Origin: an uncultured Oscillospiraceae bacterium
GTDB taxonomy: Bacteria > Bacillota > Clostridia > Oscillospirales > Oscillospiraceae
Reading direction: 5' to 3'
Length of the DNA stretch: 64,000 bases
Assembly: GCA_934567355.1 (NCBI GenBank)
Contig: CAKTJC010000005.1
Coordinates: 45,295 to 109,294, forward strand
In this document: positions 62,398 to 64,000 of the stretch, piece after piece
How the letters are laid out: every line of letters starts with the position of its first letter
Numbering within the stretch: position 1 is the first letter of the stretch
The notes under the pieces: model-generated
The model's input: only the letters and a program-made list of their open reading frames with translations
Database searches by the model: none
Told to the model about the DNA's origin: nothing
Translations under genes and position numbers: made by a program

Positions 62398-63936
62398 ATG
62401 GAAAAAATCCTCGTTTTGGACTTTGGCGGTCAGTATAACCAGCTGATTGCCCGCCGGGTTCGTGACCTGAATGTGTACGCTGAAATCAAGCCCTACAACG
62501 GCATTACGCCGGAGGAGATTGCGGCAGAGGGCTATTGCGGCATCATCTTCACCGGTGGCCCCAACAGCGTCTACGATATGACTTCCCCCCACTATGACCC
62601 CAAGGTGCTCGCGCTGGGCATCCCGGTGCTGGGCATCTGCTATGGCGCACAGCTCACCGCCTGGATGGGCGGCGGCAGCGTCATCACCGCCGAAACCAGC
62701 GAATATGGCAAGGTTCACCTGGAGCTGGATGCGCCCGATTCTCTGCTGATGAAGGACGTTCCGGCGCAGAGCGTGGTGTGGATGAGCCATACCGACCGCA
62801 TTGACCGGCTGCCCGAGGGCTTCCGGGTCACGGCGCACACCGATGTGTGCCCGGTGGCTGCCATGGAAAATGCAGAAAAGAAGCTGTACGCCGTCCAGTT
62901 CCACCCCGAAGTGACCCACAGCCAGTTCGGCAAGCAGATGCTGAGAAACTTCCTGTATGAAGTGTGCCGCTGCCAGGGCCTGTGGCGGATGGGTTCCTTC
63001 ATTGAGGATACCGTGAAGGCGCTGCGGGAGGAGATTGGCGACAAGAAGGTGATTCTGGGCCTGTCCGGCGGCGTGGATTCCTCTGTGGCAGCGGGTCTGA
63101 TTTCCCGTGCCGTGGGCGACCAGCTGACCTGCGTGTTTGTGGATCAGGGTCTGATGCGGAAGGACGAAGGCGACTTCGTGGAGCAGACCTTCACCAAGCT
63201 CTTTGACATGAACTTTGTCCGGCTGAACTGCCAGGAGCATTTCCTTGCCTGCCTCAAGGGTGTCACCGACCCCGAGGAGAAGCGGAAGATTATCGGCACC
63301 GAGTTCTATAAGGCTTTCTGGGGCGAAATCCGCCGCCAGGGCAGCGAGGACAGCTTCTTCGCACAGGGTACCATCTACTCCGACCGCATTGAGTCCGGCA
63401 AGGGCAAGGCGGATAAGATTAAGACCCATCACAATATGGTCAAGCAGCCCGAGGACGTGAAGTTCCTGGGCACCATCGAGCCGCTGAAGGATCTGTTCAA
63501 GGACGAGGTGCGCCGGGTGGGCGAGGAGCTGGGCATCCCCAAGGAGCTGGTGTGGCGGCAGCCCTTCCCCGGTCCCGGCCTGGGCGTGCGCATCATCGGC
63601 GAAATCACCGCCGAGAAGGTGAAAATTCTCCAGGAGGCCGACTGGGTGCTCCGGGATGAAATGGCAAAGAATGGCTATGAGAGCCAGATGGCGCAGTTCT
63701 TCTGCGTCCTGCCCGGTGTCAGCACCGTGGGCGTCATGGGCGACCATCGTACTTATGACCACCTGCTTGCCATCCGCGCCGTCACCACCGACGATTTCAT
63801 GACCGCCGACTGGGCAAGAATCCCCTATGATATGCTGGCAAAGGTCTCTAACCGCATTACCAATGAGGTGAAGCATATCAACCGGGTGGTCTATGACATT
63901 ACTTCCAAACCCCCCGCAACCGTGGAGTGGGAATAA
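62398..63936 (+). CDS. guaA: GMP synthase (glutamine-hydrolysing)
   Basis: Aminates XMP to GMP. The 512-residue protein has a class I glutamine amidotransferase domain with Cys81 (LGICYGAQL), His169 and Glu171 (QFHPEVTH), the ATP pyrophosphatase loop LSGGVDSSV (222-230) and the C-terminal dimer domain ending IDITSKPPATVEWE-like (YDITSKPPATVEWE). AAAGGAAAG precedes the ATG. The 64 bases after its stop contain no gene. Confidence 0.96.
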   Translation: MEKILVLDFGGQYNQLIARRVRDLNVYAEIKPYNGITPEEIAAEGYCGIIFTGGPNSVYDMTSPHYDPKVLALGIPVLGICYGAQLTAWMGGGSVITAETSEYGKVHLELDAPDSLLMKDVPAQSVVWMSHTDRIDRLPEGFRVTAHTDVCPVAAMENAEKKLYAVQFHPEVTHSQFGKQMLRNFLYEVCRCQGLWRMGSFIEDTVKALREEIGDKKVILGLSGGVDSSVAAGLISRAVGDQLTCVFVDQGLMRKDEGDFVEQTFTKLFDMNFVRLNCQEHFLACLKGVTDPEEKRKIIGTEFYKAFWGEIRRQGSEDSFFAQGTIYSDRIESGKGKADKIKTHHNMVKQPEDVKFLGTIEPLKDLFKDEVRRVGEELGIPKELVWRQPFPGPGLGVRIIGEITAEKVKILQEADWVLRDEMAKNGYESQMAQFFCVLPGVSTVGVMGDHRTYDHLLAIRAVTTDDFMTADWARIPYDMLAKVSNRITNEVKHINRVVYDITSKPPATVEWE

Positions 63937-64000
63937 TACCCGAAAGGCCCAAAAGCCTTGAAAATGCTGGACTTTTGCGTTACGGAACTGCCCCGTGACA

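Noticed and set aside
1..64000. CRISPR array, prophage, rRNA or tRNA genes
   Set aside because: No regularly spaced repeats, no phage structural genes or integrase, and no tRNA-like cloverleaf or rRNA sequence were seen on reading the gaps.

Overview
The window looks like a chromosome segment from a moderately GC-rich, spore-forming Clostridia, most like an Oscillospiraceae/Ruminococcaceae-type gut bacterium. The signs are a SpoVT regulator, a T-box leader on metG, sigma-A promoters close to TTGACA-17-TATAAT, strong Shine-Dalgarno sites, and many ABC importers paired with glycan-active enzymes. No rRNA, tRNA, CRISPR array, transposase or phage gene was seen. The assignment to a family is inference from content.

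Layout. (1) 1-3221, plus strand: end of a membrane protein, then alpha/beta hydrolase, SAM methyltransferase, second hydrolase, and an L-2-amino-thiazoline-4-carboxylate hydrolase-family protein. (2) 3382-12487, minus strand: T-box-controlled metG, dapA-dapB-dapF, a DUF2461 protein, a metallophosphoesterase, an unusual ParB-like/BMP fusion, and a three-gene DUF4160 module. (3) 12587-16253: a heterodimeric ABC exporter with one degenerate ATP site. (4) 16439-28528: glycerate 2-kinase divergent from a FadR-type GntR regulator and a long operon (Asp/Glu-racemase-like enzyme, split transketolase, D-2-hydroxyacid dehydrogenase, clan-A glycosidase-like protein, branched-chain-amino-acid-type importer). 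A shared GTAGGACGTT sequence lies in front of the regulator and of the operon. (5) 28912-35946: starch/maltodextrin locus with a secreted protein made only of three starch-binding-like modules, an importer without its own ATPase, an intracellular neopullulanase-type GH13 enzyme, and a LacI regulator. (6) 36034-40101: decaying efflux block, one intact MATE gene between a broken MATE and a broken MFS gene. (7) 40147-57640: five serine esterases, a membrane-bound AraC regulator, a complete oligopeptide-type importer and an intracellular GH3 glucosidase; taken together this resembles an uptake and breakdown locus for acylated beta-glycosides. (8) 57927-63936: spoVT and purC-purA-purB-guaA.

Two regions are the best candidates for undescribed systems. 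The 16.4-28.5 kb locus could channel an unknown imported compound through transketolase and hydroxypyruvate/glycerate chemistry into 2-phosphoglycerate. The 40.1-57.6 kb locus could deacylate and hydrolyse esterified glucosides inside the cell. Substrates are unknown in both cases. A small non-coding repeat family with imperfect terminal inverted repeats (34651-34869, 41000-41151 and a 32-bp remnant at 36002-36033) also appears undescribed as far as the sequence alone can tell.
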